Assembly (NCBI RefSeq): GCF_047675955.1 | Contig: NC_132910.1 | Coordinates: 97,180,923-97,244,922 of the forward strand | From: Chlorocebus sabaeus | Taxonomy: Eukaryota; Chordata; Mammalia; Primates; Cercopithecidae | Direction: 5' to 3' | Length of the DNA stretch: 64,000 nt | Shown: positions 22,560-35,199 of the stretch, one piece after another | Numbering within the stretch: the first letter of the stretch is position 1 | How the letters are laid out: every line of letters starts with the position of its first letter | Translations under genes and position numbers: made by a program | Notes under the pieces: generated by a model | Seen by the model: the letters and a program-made list of their open reading frames with translations, nothing else | What the model was told of the DNA's origin: nothing | The model's database searches: none

Positions 22560-23345
22560 GGAAAGTGCATTTCCTGCTCTCTCTCACCACTCGATACAAC
22601 ACTTCTGACACCAGATGTGTAGGAGTGTTTCCCCACACACCAAGCAATTCTTCAGCAGACACCAACTGGATGTGTTCTAATTCAATTCAATTCTAACACT
22701 CTACACCTGCAGAGAGTGTCAGATCCCAAAGCTGAGGGCTCAATCCCACAACGCCATCCCCCACTTCAGATGACAACTTCAAGCTCCAGGTTGTGGCTTG
22801 TGCTTCTACCTGACCAGGTATAAATCAGGGTTCCCACAACCCCTCCTCAGGTTTGATTAATTTGCTAAAGCTCACAAAACTCAGGAAAAACACTTGTGTT
22901 TGACAGATTATGATAAAGGATATTATAAAGTACACAGATGAAGAGCCAGATGGAAGATATGCATAGGGCAAGGCATGTGGGAAGGGGCACAGATCTTCCG
23001 TGCCCTCTCCAGGGCACACTGGGAACCTCCATGCATTTGGCTATCAGTAAGCACTCTGAACCCTGTCCTTTTGGATTTTTATGGAGGCTTCACTATGTAG
23101 GCATGATTGATTAAGTTGTTGGCCATTGGTGATCAACTCAACCTTCAGCCCAGGAGGTTGGGAGATGGGATTAAAAGTCCCTACCCTCTAATCAAGCCTT
23201 GGTCTTTCTGGTGACAAGCCCAGATCCTCAATCTAGAGGCCAATCAGCTACATTAGCACACAAAAGTCACTCTTTTCATTCTGGAGATTCCAAGGATTTT
23301 AGGAGCTTTATACTAAAAAATACATATTTCACCATATCACATTTA
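22560..23345 (+). mobile_element. Old LTR-like element, copy 1
   Basis: Shares ordered blocks with 55989-56671: 'tatgtaggcatgattgatta', 'ctctaatca(a)g.cttgg', 'tctttctggtg' and 'attccaaggattttaggagc'. The family name was not recalled with confidence; an old endogenous-retrovirus LTR fits its size and its behaviour at the second copy. The exact left end is uncertain. Confidence 0.55.
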
Positions 23346-23478
23346 ACTTAATTTCATTAATTTAATTTTAGGAATCAGTGACATTGATCTATGTGTTCCT
23401 TTGATGGATGACATTTTACCTAGAAACTATTTTACACTTTTATTTTGAAAAATATCTTACATTAAAATCACTATTAAA

Positions 23479-23777
23479 GGCCAGGCACAGTGGCTCATGC
23501 CTGTAATCCCAGCACTTTGGGAGGCTGAAGTTGGCAGATCACATAAGGTCAGGAGGTCAAGACCAGCCTGGCCAACATGGTGAAATCCCATCTCTACTAA
23601 CAATAAAAAAATTAGCTGGGCATGGTGGCTGGTGCCTGCCATCCCAGCTACTCAGGAGGCTGAGGCACGAGAATTGCTTGAGACCAGGAGGCAGAGGTTA
23701 TAGTGAGCTGATAACATGCCACTGCACTCCCGTCGGGGTAATAGAGCGAGACTCCATCTGAAAAAAAAAAAAAAAAT
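23479..23777 (+). mobile_element. AluS-type element
   Basis: GGCCAGGCACAGTGGC start, both arms present, pure A tail. A short flanking duplication (aaaatcac) lies at about 23465 and at the tail end. Confidence 0.92.
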
Positions 23778-23784
23778 CACAAAG

Positions 23785-24670
23785 CTATCATCCATTTCAT
23801 TTCATTATCTACCCTATGTCTAATCATTACTGTCTCTAAGTACTGTCAGAGGACTAAAATTATTTTTAATAAGAAAATGAGCTTTTTAACATAATGAATA
23901 CTAACAAACATAATAAAAAAATAAGGTTACAAAGTATACCAAAAAATGTATGAGAATGAAGGGGAGTGGCCATATAGAATTGAAGACTGGGACACAGGAA
24001 GGATAAGATCAGAAGTCAAGAAGAAAACAAAAGAGAGAGGAGAATTAATGGTCGAACTAAAAGACTCTCTATTCACTTAACATCCATGTGTTGTTCATTC
24101 ATGGAAAAAACCCAGTTATCTCTACTATATCTACCTCTGGACACCACATCACTAATACATATCAAATGAAATGTTTAGTTATCTCACTCATAATGGTTTC
24201 TTCACCTAAATTTTTTGTTTTAGTTCATGATGCATCACAACAATTAATCTTAAGATCTTTGAGTCCCCAGTCTCTTTATGCTTCTCAAATTTCCTGGCCT
24301 TTTAACCATATAATATTCCAGAAGCTTTCAGGAAAAACTTGGTCAGTATAAGTATGTAGTAAAAAACACCATCATAGTGATGCTTTAAAAACTTACCTAT
24401 TAGGGATTCATGTTGAAATTACATGATCGCCAGAGTTTGCTTCAAAATAATACCTGAGAAGAAGAAAGTGGATGGAAGTGTAGAGGAAAAAAGACTGGGC
24501 CGATTGACATCTGTAGAAGCTGAGAGATAGGTACACAGGGCTTATTAATATTGTTTGGTCTACTCTGCATACATTTCAAAGTTACTAATTTTAAAAATGT
24601 TGCTGTTGTTTTTTTTTAGGGGTCAGAGATTTAGGAAAATATCATATTTGGGGGCTAGATAAGAACTTTC
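23785..24670. other. Unassigned intronic sequence
   Basis: Nothing recognisable; AT-rich. Confidence 0.4.
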
Positions 24671-24677
24671 AACAGCT

Positions 24678-24970
24678 GGCCATAGTAGCTCATTCCTGTA
24701 ATCCCAGCACATTGAGGGGCTGAGGCAGGAGGCTCGCTTGAGGCTGAGAGTTGAAGACCAGCCTAGGCAACATAGCAAGATTCTGTCTCTACACAAAAAT
24801 TTTAAAAATTAGCTGAGTGTGGCATTGCAGACCTGTAGTCCCAGCTACTAAGAAGGCTGAGGTGGGAGGATTGCTTGAGCCCTGGAGGTTGAGGCCGTAG
24901 TGAGATATAATTGCACCACTGTACTCCAGCCTGGGGGACAGAGCAAGATCCTGTCTCTAAAAATAAAAAA
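24678..24970 (+). mobile_element. AluJ-type element
   Basis: Older Alu dimer: 'ggccatagtagctcattcc', 'gaagaccagcctaggcaac', 'gaggccgtagtgagatat' and 'gtctctaaaaataaaaaa'. Diverged at many CpG sites. Confidence 0.88.
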
Positions 24971-25029
24971 GGTCTTGAGAAAGGCTTATACAGAGAATTT
25001 TGGGGTAAAATACTCTGGATAATAATAGT

Positions 25030-25140
25030 AGCACCTACCATTTATGAATACTTGCTAATGGGCCACTCTGCTAAGCATTTGAGAGATTTGATCTTATTTA
25101 ATCTCTATCAGTACTCCTAGTTAGGTATCCCTAACTCAAA
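25030..25140 (-). mobile_element. MIR fragment, reversed
   Basis: 'gtagcacctaccatttatga' and 'atcttatttaatctctatca' give the antisense MIR 3' half. Confidence 0.55.
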
Positions 25141-25235
25141 ACTCAGTAGAGACTCCTCCTCCAGTATCAAGTCCTTGCATACAGTAGTCACTAGGTTAAT
25201 ATTAACTGTCTAATAATTGAATAAATGATTAAGAA
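25141..25235 (+). mobile_element. L2 3' end, sense
   Basis: 'catacagtagtcactagg' followed by 'attgaataaatgattaag' resembles the L2 terminus. Confidence 0.5.
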
Positions 25236-25394
25236 AGTTTTTCCTTTTTTTGTGTGTTTATGGTCCTTTATTTGTAAGACAATTGAAAAGCTCTAGCCAA
25301 AGTGTTCATTATTGGTCTTCCGGGCTCAGAATACTCTACACAGCATCTTTCACTCACCAACTTACCAACAAACACATTGCTACCAGGCCATTTC

Positions 25395-26030
25395 TCCCAA
25401 TATAGAACTTTGTCCATGATACACTCCTTGAAAACTCTTCAGCAATGCCTCACATGGTATCAAGTCCAAGTTAAGCCTCTCACTCAGGCTCTCTAAAATA
25501 CTGTCTCACCTAATTTCCACCAGCCACCAAGAATGGGCTTACTCCAGTAAATGCCCCTCTTTTCACTTTCTTGCCTGCAACTGACCATTCATTCATTTGT
25601 CATATGTTGATCATCTACTATGTACCACACACCATATCTGCCATTACATTTATATATAGAGAGATATAACAGTGAGCATAACAGGCATGGTCCCTGCCCT
25701 TACTGGGCCACATCGTCTCGCAGGTTGAACTTCTCCACTTGGGCTGTTGTCAATTTTCAAGATCTTCACACTTAACATTCACCAGCATCCTTTCCTTATC
25801 ACTTCAACCTACTGTGTCCTCTCTTTCTTAATTGATGATATCACACATTTGAGCACTTAATTATATTTTGTCTTGTGTTTCCTTCTCTGAGTGTTTTACT
25901 TAGGCATGTCTCCTTTCTTCAATTACACTCTCTTAAACAGAAATTGTATCTTATATTCTTCTTCATCACCAAACTGAATGTAACTCAACTGACTTCAATG
26001 ATATATGTACAACATGAAGTTAATAAATAG
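25395..26030 (+). mobile_element. L2 copy with an internal reversed L2 piece
   Basis: 25395-25560 is sense L2 ('tatcaagtccaagttaagcc'). 25585-25705 is antisense L2 ('ctactatgtaccacacacca' ... 'catggtccctgccctta'). After it, weak sense L2 continues. The order suggests one old LINE inserted in another. Confidence 0.5.
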
Positions 26031-27940
26031 CTTTCAGTATTGAAAAGAGCCAAGCATAAAAAGTCAAAATAATAACAGTTCAAGATCTAATTTATCTTTG
26101 AAAATGGAGAAATAAAAAGCTCTAGGAAAGGTACAGGTATATAAATAGGGAGAATAAAGGTGCCCAAAAAAGGAAAATTTTCATATATGGTATAACTGTC
26201 TCCAATAATGTATAATATTTTAGGAGATCTATGAAACATCAGTCTTTTCCTTTAATTCTTGCATTTCATAGAACATAATTTAGAGGCCATACCATAGGCC
26301 AAATTTATTAGGGCTCTGCTATGATGTCAATAATATTGATAGGAGCAAATTAAGTCTTTACTTATTTAGAAGAAAAACTATTTTTCAACAGAAGTAAAGA
26401 TTAATATTTAGAAAGAGAGTATAATATTTACCTAAAAAGAACATTACTATAGTTTAACCATGTATAAAACTGTAACTAAAAAGTTTAATAAATGAACTTG
26501 CAGACATCTCATGTCAAACATACCTTTCTTGTAAAAATGCAGCTATGACAAACATTAGACCTGCTTTTCTGACATGTATTACTTATCTCTTTCGGATTAT
26601 TATTTTGGATTATACTGTATTTTGTCTACAATGTGCTAATATTATAACTCATCATAAAATAATCCTACTTAGATTGTTGCCTAGAGAATCAATAATAGTA
26701 AGGTCCTCTTAGTCTAAAATGAATGTCATTATTTTCCTAAATTCTACCTGTTCTGCAAAGCTGCTTCTCATTCCATCTACTTTGGTGAATGTTAAGTGTG
26801 AAGATCTCGAAAATTGATAACAGCCCAAGTGGAGAAGGTCAACCTGATGTGGTCCAGTAAGGGCAGGGAGGTCTTCCAAATTGCCTATATTTTAGCCAAT
26901 CTTTTACATTTACATGTCCTTTCATATGTACTAATTACTATAGTGTAAATTCTCTGAGAGTAGGATTTAGACCCGTTGACACCTTTTTATTCCTCACAGC
27001 AGCTACACTGAAACCATTACCTTCAAAGTATTCAATAACAAGTGACCTTTTCCAATGATAAGAACAATTGTGTATAAAAATATAGATAAATACATATGTA
27101 TAAAAAGTTCTTTCACAAGTCCACTAAGCACATAGAAAATTTCACAAGCAAAAATTATAAACATATTTTTAAATGTCACCCTAAAAAATGCATTTTTCCA
27201 AACTGTATAAATTTTTTTTAGCTAAAATTTTAAGTTCCTACCAAGTGAGCTAAATTAACCTAACCTGAAAATAAATTTCCTCTGCAACTAACTCCCAGAT
27301 CTATTTAACAAGTCATTTTCTCTGTATTGCTTTGATTCCTTCTTCCCTTAGCTCTATTTCTTCTTAGTCCCTACAGAGTATAACTTGGGCAAATTTAGAG
27401 TATGAATTAGACAAATGAAAATTACAATAATAGTCGGTATGGTTAAAAGTGTTGAATAACTTTTTGATAAATCACTATCACTTGTCAGACTTCGGATTTG
27501 TCAAATGTTTCCTAATTATGTGATAGGATTTCCTTGCCTAGAGACAGTCTTTTCCTGACTAAAAGCATAAAATCTACATCAAAATTATAATTGGAAACAC
27601 CAAAAAGAGGTGGTAAAAGATCAATGAAGAAAAAGAAACCCAACTAACAATGGTTGGTAATATCAACAGTGAAGAGCTTAGGTTTAGTGCTACTCAATAG
27701 CCCTAAAGGAATAAATGGGAAAAAGAAGAAGAATGTAATGTGAATATCATACATTTATTCCAGTTATTCTGAAATATATCCTTGTGAGCTTTATGTTTAA
27801 ATGCCCATTCCTTCCACAAAATGATGACAATAACAAACGGTAATTCTATTTAGAAAATAAAGAACTGAAAACATTAGGCACCTGCCAAAATGTATTTTGA
27901 AGTTTTACTTATCAGTGGAATCCAAATGTTAGAAAATCAC
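26031..27940. other. Unassigned intronic sequence
   Basis: Only a weak sense L2 end at about 26930-27050 ('gtgtaaattctctgagagta'). The rest shows nothing that I can name. Confidence 0.4.
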
Positions 27941-27941
27941 T

Positions 27942-28165
27942 GGCCTAGTCAGTCAAACAACCATGTAAGAAAGACCTGTCTTAGAAAACCCTGTCTCTAT
28001 AAAAAATTAAAAAAAAAAAAAATTAGCTGGGCATGGTGTTGCATGCCTGTGGTTCCAGCTACTCAGGTGGCTGAGATGGGAGGATCACTTGAGCCTGGGA
28101 GGCAGAAGTTACAGTGAGTTGTGATGGTGCCACTGCACACCACTCTGGGTGACACATGCACACAA
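27942..28165 (+). mobile_element. AluJ fragment
   Basis: The right-arm part is clear ('aattagctgggcatggtg', 'aggatcacttgagcctggg', 'gccactgcac'). The left arm is decayed. The A-rich middle linker is at 28005-28022. Confidence 0.82.
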
Positions 28166-28169
28166 AAGA

Positions 28170-28710
28170 AAGAAAAGTATTCTTCCTAATCTGGATGTTT
28201 TCTAGTGTTACATGCTTAAAACTGTTTTTTAACCATTTGTTTGCATTGGTAGGAGTTTTTATTCAATTTTTTCTAAGCTGGAAATTTAACCTTTTGACTT
28301 TAACAGTTGTTTGGCTGGAAACTACACAAGATACAGACTCAAAATTCTACAGAGACATATAATGATATGGAATCAGGATTCAACCATCTTTGAGGAAATA
28401 TATCTGTGAATTAAAGGGCAAAAGGTAGAGGCCTCTATGTTTATATACTGTTTCCATGATCTCTACTCATTGTTTCCTCTTTAGTTAAAAAGGTAGAAAT
28501 AAATGAAGAAAAGAGAAAAAGAAACATATAAGCCTACTTTCTTTGGTACACTAGAAATAATCTTTCCTATTGCTGATTTTAATTATTGAAAAGATTGACA
28601 AATCTGTCCTGCTCTTCATTTGCATACCTCGGTAGCTACTGATCAGATATTCTGTTAGGCTGTTCTCAAAAACACAGATGTTAATGTATTTTTCCGGTTA
28701 TTACTTAGAA
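28170..28710. other. Unassigned intronic sequence
   Basis: No recognisable element. Confidence 0.4.
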
Positions 28711-28713
28711 AAT

Positions 28714-29046
28714 GGAGCCAAGCGCAGTGGCTCATACCTGTAATCCCAGCACTTTAGGAGGTTGAGGCAGAATTGCTTGAGCCCAGGTGATCAAGAACCA
28801 GCCTGGGCAACAAAGTGAGACCCAGTCTCTACAAAAAATTTAAAAAAAAAAAAATTAGCTGGGCATGGTGGCGCCTGCCTGTAGTCCCAGCTACTAGAGA
28901 GGCTGAGGTGGGAGGATAGCTTGAGCCTGGGAGGTTGAGGCTGCAGTGAACTGTGATCCTACCACACCGCACTCCAGCTTGGGCAATGAAAAAGACCCTA
29001 ACTCAAAAACAAACAAGCAAACAAACAAAAAACAAAACAAAAAAAC
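28714..29046 (+). mobile_element. AluJ-type element
   Basis: Both arms present with an internal A13 linker and a CAAA-rich tail. 'aggttgaggctgcagtgaac' is typical of old Alu. Confidence 0.9.
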
Positions 29047-30016
29047 ACCAACCTTCCCATTAAAAAATTCGTTTGAGTAACTACTCTTCGTTTAGTTTCT
29101 TCAAAGTCTTTCTCTTCTCCATTACATGGAGATAGATAGCACTCTCCAAAGCGCCTCCAGGCCAAGTCACATCTTTATCATTTTCTATATCTCATTTAAC
29201 AAATTTTAACCTCTGACAAGATGATAAGACCAAAGTCAAAGCAATATTCTGAATTATGAACCCACCAAACTCAAGTGCAGAGGGCTGTAACACGATGCTT
29301 CTAAAGAGCAAACCACATTAGCTTGCATCTGCTGTCATATGATAGTGCAAGTTCAAGTTATCTGTTTTGTCATTCTCACCTTGGCTTTTTCTTTCTAATG
29401 CCTCTCAGACATGGATTTGATCTAGTTTTTATATACCATTGAATTGGTTCTTTTTCATACTTATATTTTTAATTCTTCTTTAGGATACTGTATAGTTTAT
29501 TTTTAAGCACTGTCTAGAAATATAACTTTCACTTGTCAATTTGATTATAGTATGTACTTCACAAGTAGTTAAAAAATAAACTTTAATTAAAAAAATACTT
29601 TCCTTTAATACCAACAGTGAAATCATTCTCTACAATGCTATACAATAGCAATCACTTATTATATCCTTTTATTTACACATCTCTAGCTATTTAAATATTT
29701 GCAGTAATCATGCTTGTAGCCATTTTTCATGTAAAACTCCCTAATATTTAAAATCAATTATTTCAATGAAAATAGTATATGGGTTTGGTAACCTATTATA
29801 CAGGAATAATCTGCCCTAATCTATTTCACAGGTTTTTCTTCTTTAGTAGAAAAAAAGATCTTATACATTACTAAATATCAAACTTAGATGTGGGGATGAA
29901 TTTCCACTTCCATTCCAAATCAACACTGTGAATATAAGGCAATACAAATTTCTTACGGCTATAGCAAGTTTTATTGAGATTTAAAAGCTTGGAATTTAAA
30001 ATCACTTTAACGTGGT
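29047..30016. other. Unassigned intronic sequence
   Basis: About 970 AT-rich bases without a named element. Confidence 0.4.
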
Positions 30017-30030
30017 AAAGAAAAATTTGG

Positions 30031-30338
30031 ATGGCCCAGCGCGGTGGCTCACGCCTGTAATACCAGCACTTTGGGAGGCCGAGGCGGGTGGATCACGAGG
30101 TCAGGAGTTGAGACCATCCTGGCTAACATGGTGAAATCCCGTCTCTACCAAAAATACAAAAAATTAGCCAGGCATGGTGGGGGGCACCTGTAGTCCCAGC
30201 TACTTGGGAGGCTGAGGCAGGAGAATGGCGTGAACCTGGGAGGTGGAAGTTGCAGTGAGCTGAGATCGCGCCACTGTACTCCAGCCTGGGCGACAGAGAG
30301 AGACTCCGTCTCAGAAAAAAAAAAAAAAAAAAATAGAA
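30031..30338 (+). mobile_element. AluY with target-site duplication
   Basis: AluY-like ('ggatcacgaggtcagga', 'gagatcgcgccact'), so it carries the ancestral right-arm motif rather than the monkey-specific one. It is flanked by the identical 14-mer AAAGAAAAATTTGG at 30017-30030 and 30339-30352. Confidence 0.94.
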
Positions 30339-30529
30339 AAAGAAAAATTTGGTAGACAGATGACCAATTATGGTCAAAACAGATGACAAAAAGATGGGAT
30401 TTTTATCAAATGAATTCAACATATAATTATGATAATTAGCATACATTTTAAGTGCATCTGATATACAAGATATTTTACAATCTTATATAAATGAAGAAGA
30501 AAGATTAAAATAGTATTCATTGGGTGATT

Positions 30530-31000
30530 TCTGTCTATTCATTTAATGTTTTTGAAAGCTTACTTTGTGCCAAGTACTATAAATATTGAAAATAGAGTAG
30601 TGAAGCGACCAAAAGAAAACAAACACCTGCCTTCATGGAGCTTTCGTTTGAAAGGGAAAGTCAAAGGGACAGTCAATTAATGTAATAAATGATAAATTAT
30701 ATACTGTTAGAAGACATTATTTTATAAAAAGAAAAATAGCAGGCTAACAAGAATAGGAAGTGCCAGAGATGGGAGAGAAGGTCCGAATTTCAAACTAACT
30801 ACACTAACCAGTTGGAATCTATAGTAACTCAATACAATCTAGATAGAAACTCATTCTAAAAGCTAAATAATCATAAAAGGAAAGCTGGAGAAATTGCTTT
30901 TGAGATAGGCTTTGAGAGACATCTAGGGACATCTAGGATAATAGAATGGATGGGAACAGTGCAAGCAAAGAGGTGGGAGCAGAAAAATGTCCAAGTGTTA
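30530..31000 (-). mobile_element. L2/ancient LINE, reversed (left part)
   Basis: 'gcttactttgtgccaagtac', 'cttcatggagctttcgtttg' and 'caagcaaagaggtggga' give the antisense order. The element resumes at about 31625. Confidence 0.65.
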
Positions 31001-31005
31001 GAGGA

Positions 31006-31235
31006 TGTTTTATAAGTATAAAAGCAATGAAAAAAAATCCATAAAGGAAAAAATGGACAAATGTGACATACAAACTTTAAAATTCTATAACCATATGCAA
31101 AGTAACAAACTGCAACTAATACACCGAACTATAGAAAAATATTCATTCAAAATGGGTCACAAGACTAACTGTAAAAACAAAAACGAAAACTTATAGAAGA
31201 AAACAGAGGAAAAATCTTTGCAACAAACAAGGATT

Positions 31236-31269
<34 letters not shown>

Positions 31270-31620
31270 GAGAGGGAGTCTGAGTCTGGCTCTGTGGCCC
31301 AGGCTGGAGTGCAGTGGCCGGATCTCAGCTCACTGCAAGCTCCGCCTCCCGGGTTTACGCCATTCTCCTGCCTCAGCCTCCCGAGTAGCTGGGACTACAG
31401 GCACCCGCCACCTCGCCCGGCTAGTTTTTTTTGTATTTTTTAGTAGAGACGGGGTTTCACCATGTTAGCCAGGCTGGTCTCGATCTCCTGACCTCGTGAT
31501 CCGCCCGTCTCGACCTCCCAAAGTGCTGGGATTACAGGCTTGAGCCACCGCGCCCGGCCGGATTTCTTAGATAGGATACAAAACGCCTGAGCCATAAAAG
31601 AAAAAAAAATAGAGAAACTG
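31006..31620 (+). mobile_element. L1 ORF2-derived fragment lacking a 3' end, split by AluY
   Basis: 'aaaatgggtcacaagact', 'acttatagaagaaaacag' and, after the Alu, 'ataggatacaaaacgcctga' derive from the L1 ORF2 3' third. It closely resembles 32963-33250 and shares that copy's odd internal order. It stops inside ORF2, which is unusual for an L1 insertion. It sits inside the reversed LINE. Confidence 0.7.
31240..31559 (-). mobile_element. Young AluY (cercopithecid AluYRa-type), reversed
   Basis: Nearly undiverged Alu with a poly-T head of about 30 bases. Its motif 'gtggccggatctcagctc' is the complement of the monkey right-arm signature, and 'caggcttgagccaccg' is the complement of the head signature. 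A short duplication GGATTTC brackets it (31231-31237, 31560-31566). Confidence 0.92.
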
Positions 31621-31624
31621 GATT

Positions 31625-31870
31625 TAACAGAGGAGAGGGTGGAGAAGAGTGGATCAACAGTTAACATGGGAATGAAACTGGGTGGGTGGGGAGAGAGAGA
31701 GACAATAGGGACATACTGGGAGGATCCCTGAATGGTCAATTAGGTAGTGGGTAATTAAGAGCCACTATAGGCATTAGGGCATAGGAATGACACAAAAAGT
31801 AGTATGTGATAATAGTTTGTCTTACAATATTGTGTGGATGACAACGAAGAAGATAGGAATCATTGCCCTG
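31625..31870 (-). mobile_element. L2/ancient LINE, reversed (right part)
   Basis: 'ttaagagccactataggca', 'ataggaatgacac' and 'gtgtggatgac' continue the antisense LINE broken at 31000. Confidence 0.5.
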
Positions 31871-32955
31871 GCTCTTGGAAATTACCAAAAGCAAAATAAT
31901 GTTAATAAACATTATCCCTCCAAAATACATGGATAAAAATATTAACTTAAGCTTTCAAGTGAAAACCTAGGAACCCTGCAGAAAATAACTGCTTACAAGA
32001 GACTTGGCTGAATAATAAAAGACCAAACTATAAATATTGAACTATAGACCAACTACTGTTATAAGGTAAAACTATAAACACAGAGAACATTTTTAATTAT
32101 TCTACTTATTAAAAATATCACCAAAAAAAAAGCTACTCAGGAAAAGTAAACAAGTGTAGGGTTCTAGCAAAAAAGAAAGCCGTAAGCTCAGAGTATAACC
32201 ATCCCTGGGCACATAGAATATGAATCAATGTTACTCGAGATAACACTAGTTATTCCAGTTACTCATAATCTGGAAGATTTGTGGTGCTTTGACTCTAATT
32301 TCCAAAATAGCAAGTAGAATTTTTTCCACCTGATCAGTACAGCTCGTTCAATTACCAAAAGTTAAAATCAAGTTTATTAAGGCTCTTAAGATTATGAATT
32401 TTGTTTTTTTAAAGTCCTCCATTATCTTAAATTACACTAAGAAAGTTATTCACCTTGGTTCATAGTCCTCCAAATAAGAATATTTTACTATTAATTTGTG
32501 TGAACATTTGTAAATCAAATTGATATAAAAATGAGGTTTCTATAATTTTCCCTTATTCTTTTATTTCCATCCCCATTTCATATTTTGAATAAACAATTTT
32601 ATCTTAAGTAATTGCGTTAATGTCATGTGTAATATCCTAAGATAGAAAAACAATTTTTAACAGTCATGAATACTGATCCAATTATTTTCAGGGACAGGCA
32701 TATATATCACTATGTAGATGTAAGAATAACATTATGAGGCTGGATTTACAGGGCAAAAAAATCACAGTGGGGAAAGCAATAAACAGAAATTAACTTCTTT
32801 AACCAATGATACCATAATCAGGTGAAGCACTTTCAATCTATTATTTCTTTTTATAAAACCCCATATGATGGGCTTTGCTTTTCAATAGTATTAAATATTC
32901 ATCTTGATTATAAAACTAAAAGAAAATACACATGAATTTTTACCTGACATTGTGA
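31871..32955. other. Unassigned intronic sequence
   Basis: No recognisable element in about 1.1 kb. Confidence 0.4.
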
Positions 32956-32959
32956 TAGG

Positions 32960-34190
32960 AAAAAGCTTCATACGTATAAAGGCAATGAAAAAAATCCATA
33001 AAGGAAAAAACGGACAAATGTGACAGACACAAAAACCTTACAACTCTAGAACATACACAAAGTAATGAACATCAAACAGTACACTAAACTATACACAAAC
33101 ATTAATCCAAAATGGGTCATAAGACTAAATGTAAAAACAAAAACTAAAACTTATAGAAGAAAACACAGGAGAAAAATCTTTGTAAGAAACAAGGATTTCT
33201 TATATAGGATACAAAAAGCCTGAGTCACAAAAGAAAAAAAAAAGACAAACTAGATTTATCAAAAATTTTGAACTTCTGCTATTTGAAAGTTACTGTTAAG
33301 AAAATGAAAAGATGAGCTACAGACTGGGAAAAAATCACTTATAAAACATATGTCTGATAAATGACTGGTGTCCAAAACAAACTTAAAAACTTGCACCTAA
33401 TTATAGGAAAACAATCTAATAAATAACATGGGCAAGAGATTTGAATACACAGGCCACCATAGAAGATACACAGATGGCAAATAAGCACAAAAAAAAATGT
33501 CCAACATCATTAGCAGCTAGGGAAATACAAATTAAAGCTTTGATGACATACGACCACACACCTATTAGAATGGCTAAAATAAAAAATATTGCGAATGTCA
33601 AGGGATGGCAAGGTTGTGGAGTAACTGGACTACTTATACATTACTGCTGGGAATGTAAAATGGCACAATCACTTTGGGAAAGAGTTTGGTGGTTACTTAT
33701 AATGTTAAAATATACTCACTATATGACTCAGAAAAGATATTTCCCCAAGAGAAATAAAAACATATATATCTACATAAGAAACTGTACACAAATATTTATA
33801 GCAACTTTATTTATAATTATTATCCAGGAAACAACCAGAAGTTCATCAACTGGTAAATTTATGAACAATGTAATACTACTTAGCAATAAAAATAAATTAA
33901 CTACTGATATATACAACATAGATGAATCACAAAAGTGTATGCTAAGTGATAGAAACCGTACTCAAAAGGCATATATTGTGTGATTCCATTTAGATGACTT
34001 TCTAGAAAAAGGCAAAAGTATAGAGAAAGGAAAAAAATTCTGTGACTGCCAGAGACTGAGGATAAGGGAGAGGACTGACTCCAAAGGGCAAGAAGAAACT
34101 TTCTAGGTGGTGAGCATTCTCCGAAAATAATAGTGAAAGAATACCGTATCCAAAAAAATTATAGATTATATTATGTATTATATAAAACAA
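32960..34190 (+). mobile_element. L1M ORF2 3' end and 3' UTR remnant, sense
   Basis: Runs from 'ccaaaatgggtcataagac' through 'tgggaatgtaaaatggcac', 'gtgtgattccatttagatg' and the 3' UTR 'tggtgagcattctcc'. The longest frame (33441-33983) includes ANKHKKKCPTSL and HTPIRMAKIKN, which are decayed L1 ORF2 C-terminal residues. Frames are broken throughout, so it is dead. Confidence 0.88.
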
Positions 34191-34194
34191 AATC

Positions 34195-34642
34195 TAGTTG
34201 TCAGAGTAGAAATAAGAATATGAGAAAATACTCACATACATAAAGGGAAAAAGGAGAAAATAAGATTGACTACACAATATACACCACTTTTGTAACTACA
34301 TCTATATAATACACAGGACATAAATTAAAATGCTGATTCGTTATAGCTAGGTGAGTCTATCTGTATTTTTCATACATTCTATAATAAGCATATTAAAATT
34401 ACAGTAGCTTTTTGAAAGTTATTTTTTAACACATTGTCCTCACCAAGTAAATTATACATGGTAAAGTATCTTTCTAAGTCAGCATTTGGTATACTTAAAA
34501 ATTGAATCTGGTATCTGACAAATTGCACTTTCAAAACATCTAAATTGGTAGATATAAACTTCATGATAAAAACCCAGTTTTCTTTGGAGTTGTAACAAAA
34601 AGTGGCAGTTTTAAAAGCAATAATTGAGATAATCTACTGCAT
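34195..34642. other. Unassigned intronic sequence
   Basis: No recognisable element. Confidence 0.4.
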
Positions 34643-34653
34643 TACTTGAAGTT

Positions 34654-34955
34654 GTTTTGTTTTTGTTTTTTGTTTTTGTTTTGAAATGGAGTCTCGCTCT
34701 GTCACCCAGGCTAGAGTGCAGTGGCACGATCTCTGCTCACCGCAACCTCCGCCTCCTGGATCCAAGCTCAGCCTCAGCATCCTGAGTAGCTGGGATTACA
34801 GGCATGTGACACCATGCCTGGCTAATTTTTGTATTTTTAGTAGAGACAGGGTTTCATCATGTTGTTCAGGCTGGTCTCAAACTCCTGACCTCGTGATCCA
34901 CTAGCCTCGGCCTCCCAAAGTCCTGAGATTATAGGCGTGAGCCACTGCGCTCGCC
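34654..34955 (-). mobile_element. AluS-type element, reversed, with target-site duplication
   Basis: Starts in a GTTTT-rich tail, ends 'gagccactgcgctcgcc'. Flanked by TACTTGAAGTT at 34643-34653 and 34956-34966. About 15 bases of the left arm near 'gggttcaagc' are missing. Confidence 0.94.
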
Positions 34956-35124
34956 TACTTGAAGTTTTATAGTAAAATAAGTGTTTCTCAAACTGTATGG
35001 TGTAGTTACCTGGAGGAAATTCAGAATTAGGATGTTTGTGCAATCACACTAGGAAAAACAGCATTTAAATTCAGGAATTTTAAGCAAATTGAGGAAAAGA
35101 ATCATATTTTTAAATTATTTTTTC

Positions 35125-35190
35125 AGTTCTAGAAGCTGGCCCAGAGCTGAGCACATAGTAGGAAGTCCACAAATGTTTCATTTTAAAAGT
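35125..35190 (+). mobile_element. L2 3' end fragment
   Basis: 'agagctgagcacatagtagg' resembles the sense L2 terminus. Confidence 0.5.
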
Positions 35191-35199
35191 TAATATAAG

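Noticed and set aside
33441..33983. 180-codon plus-strand open frame
   Set aside because: Its residues are decayed L1 ORF2 C-terminal sequence with frame changes. It is a dead retrotransposon remnant.
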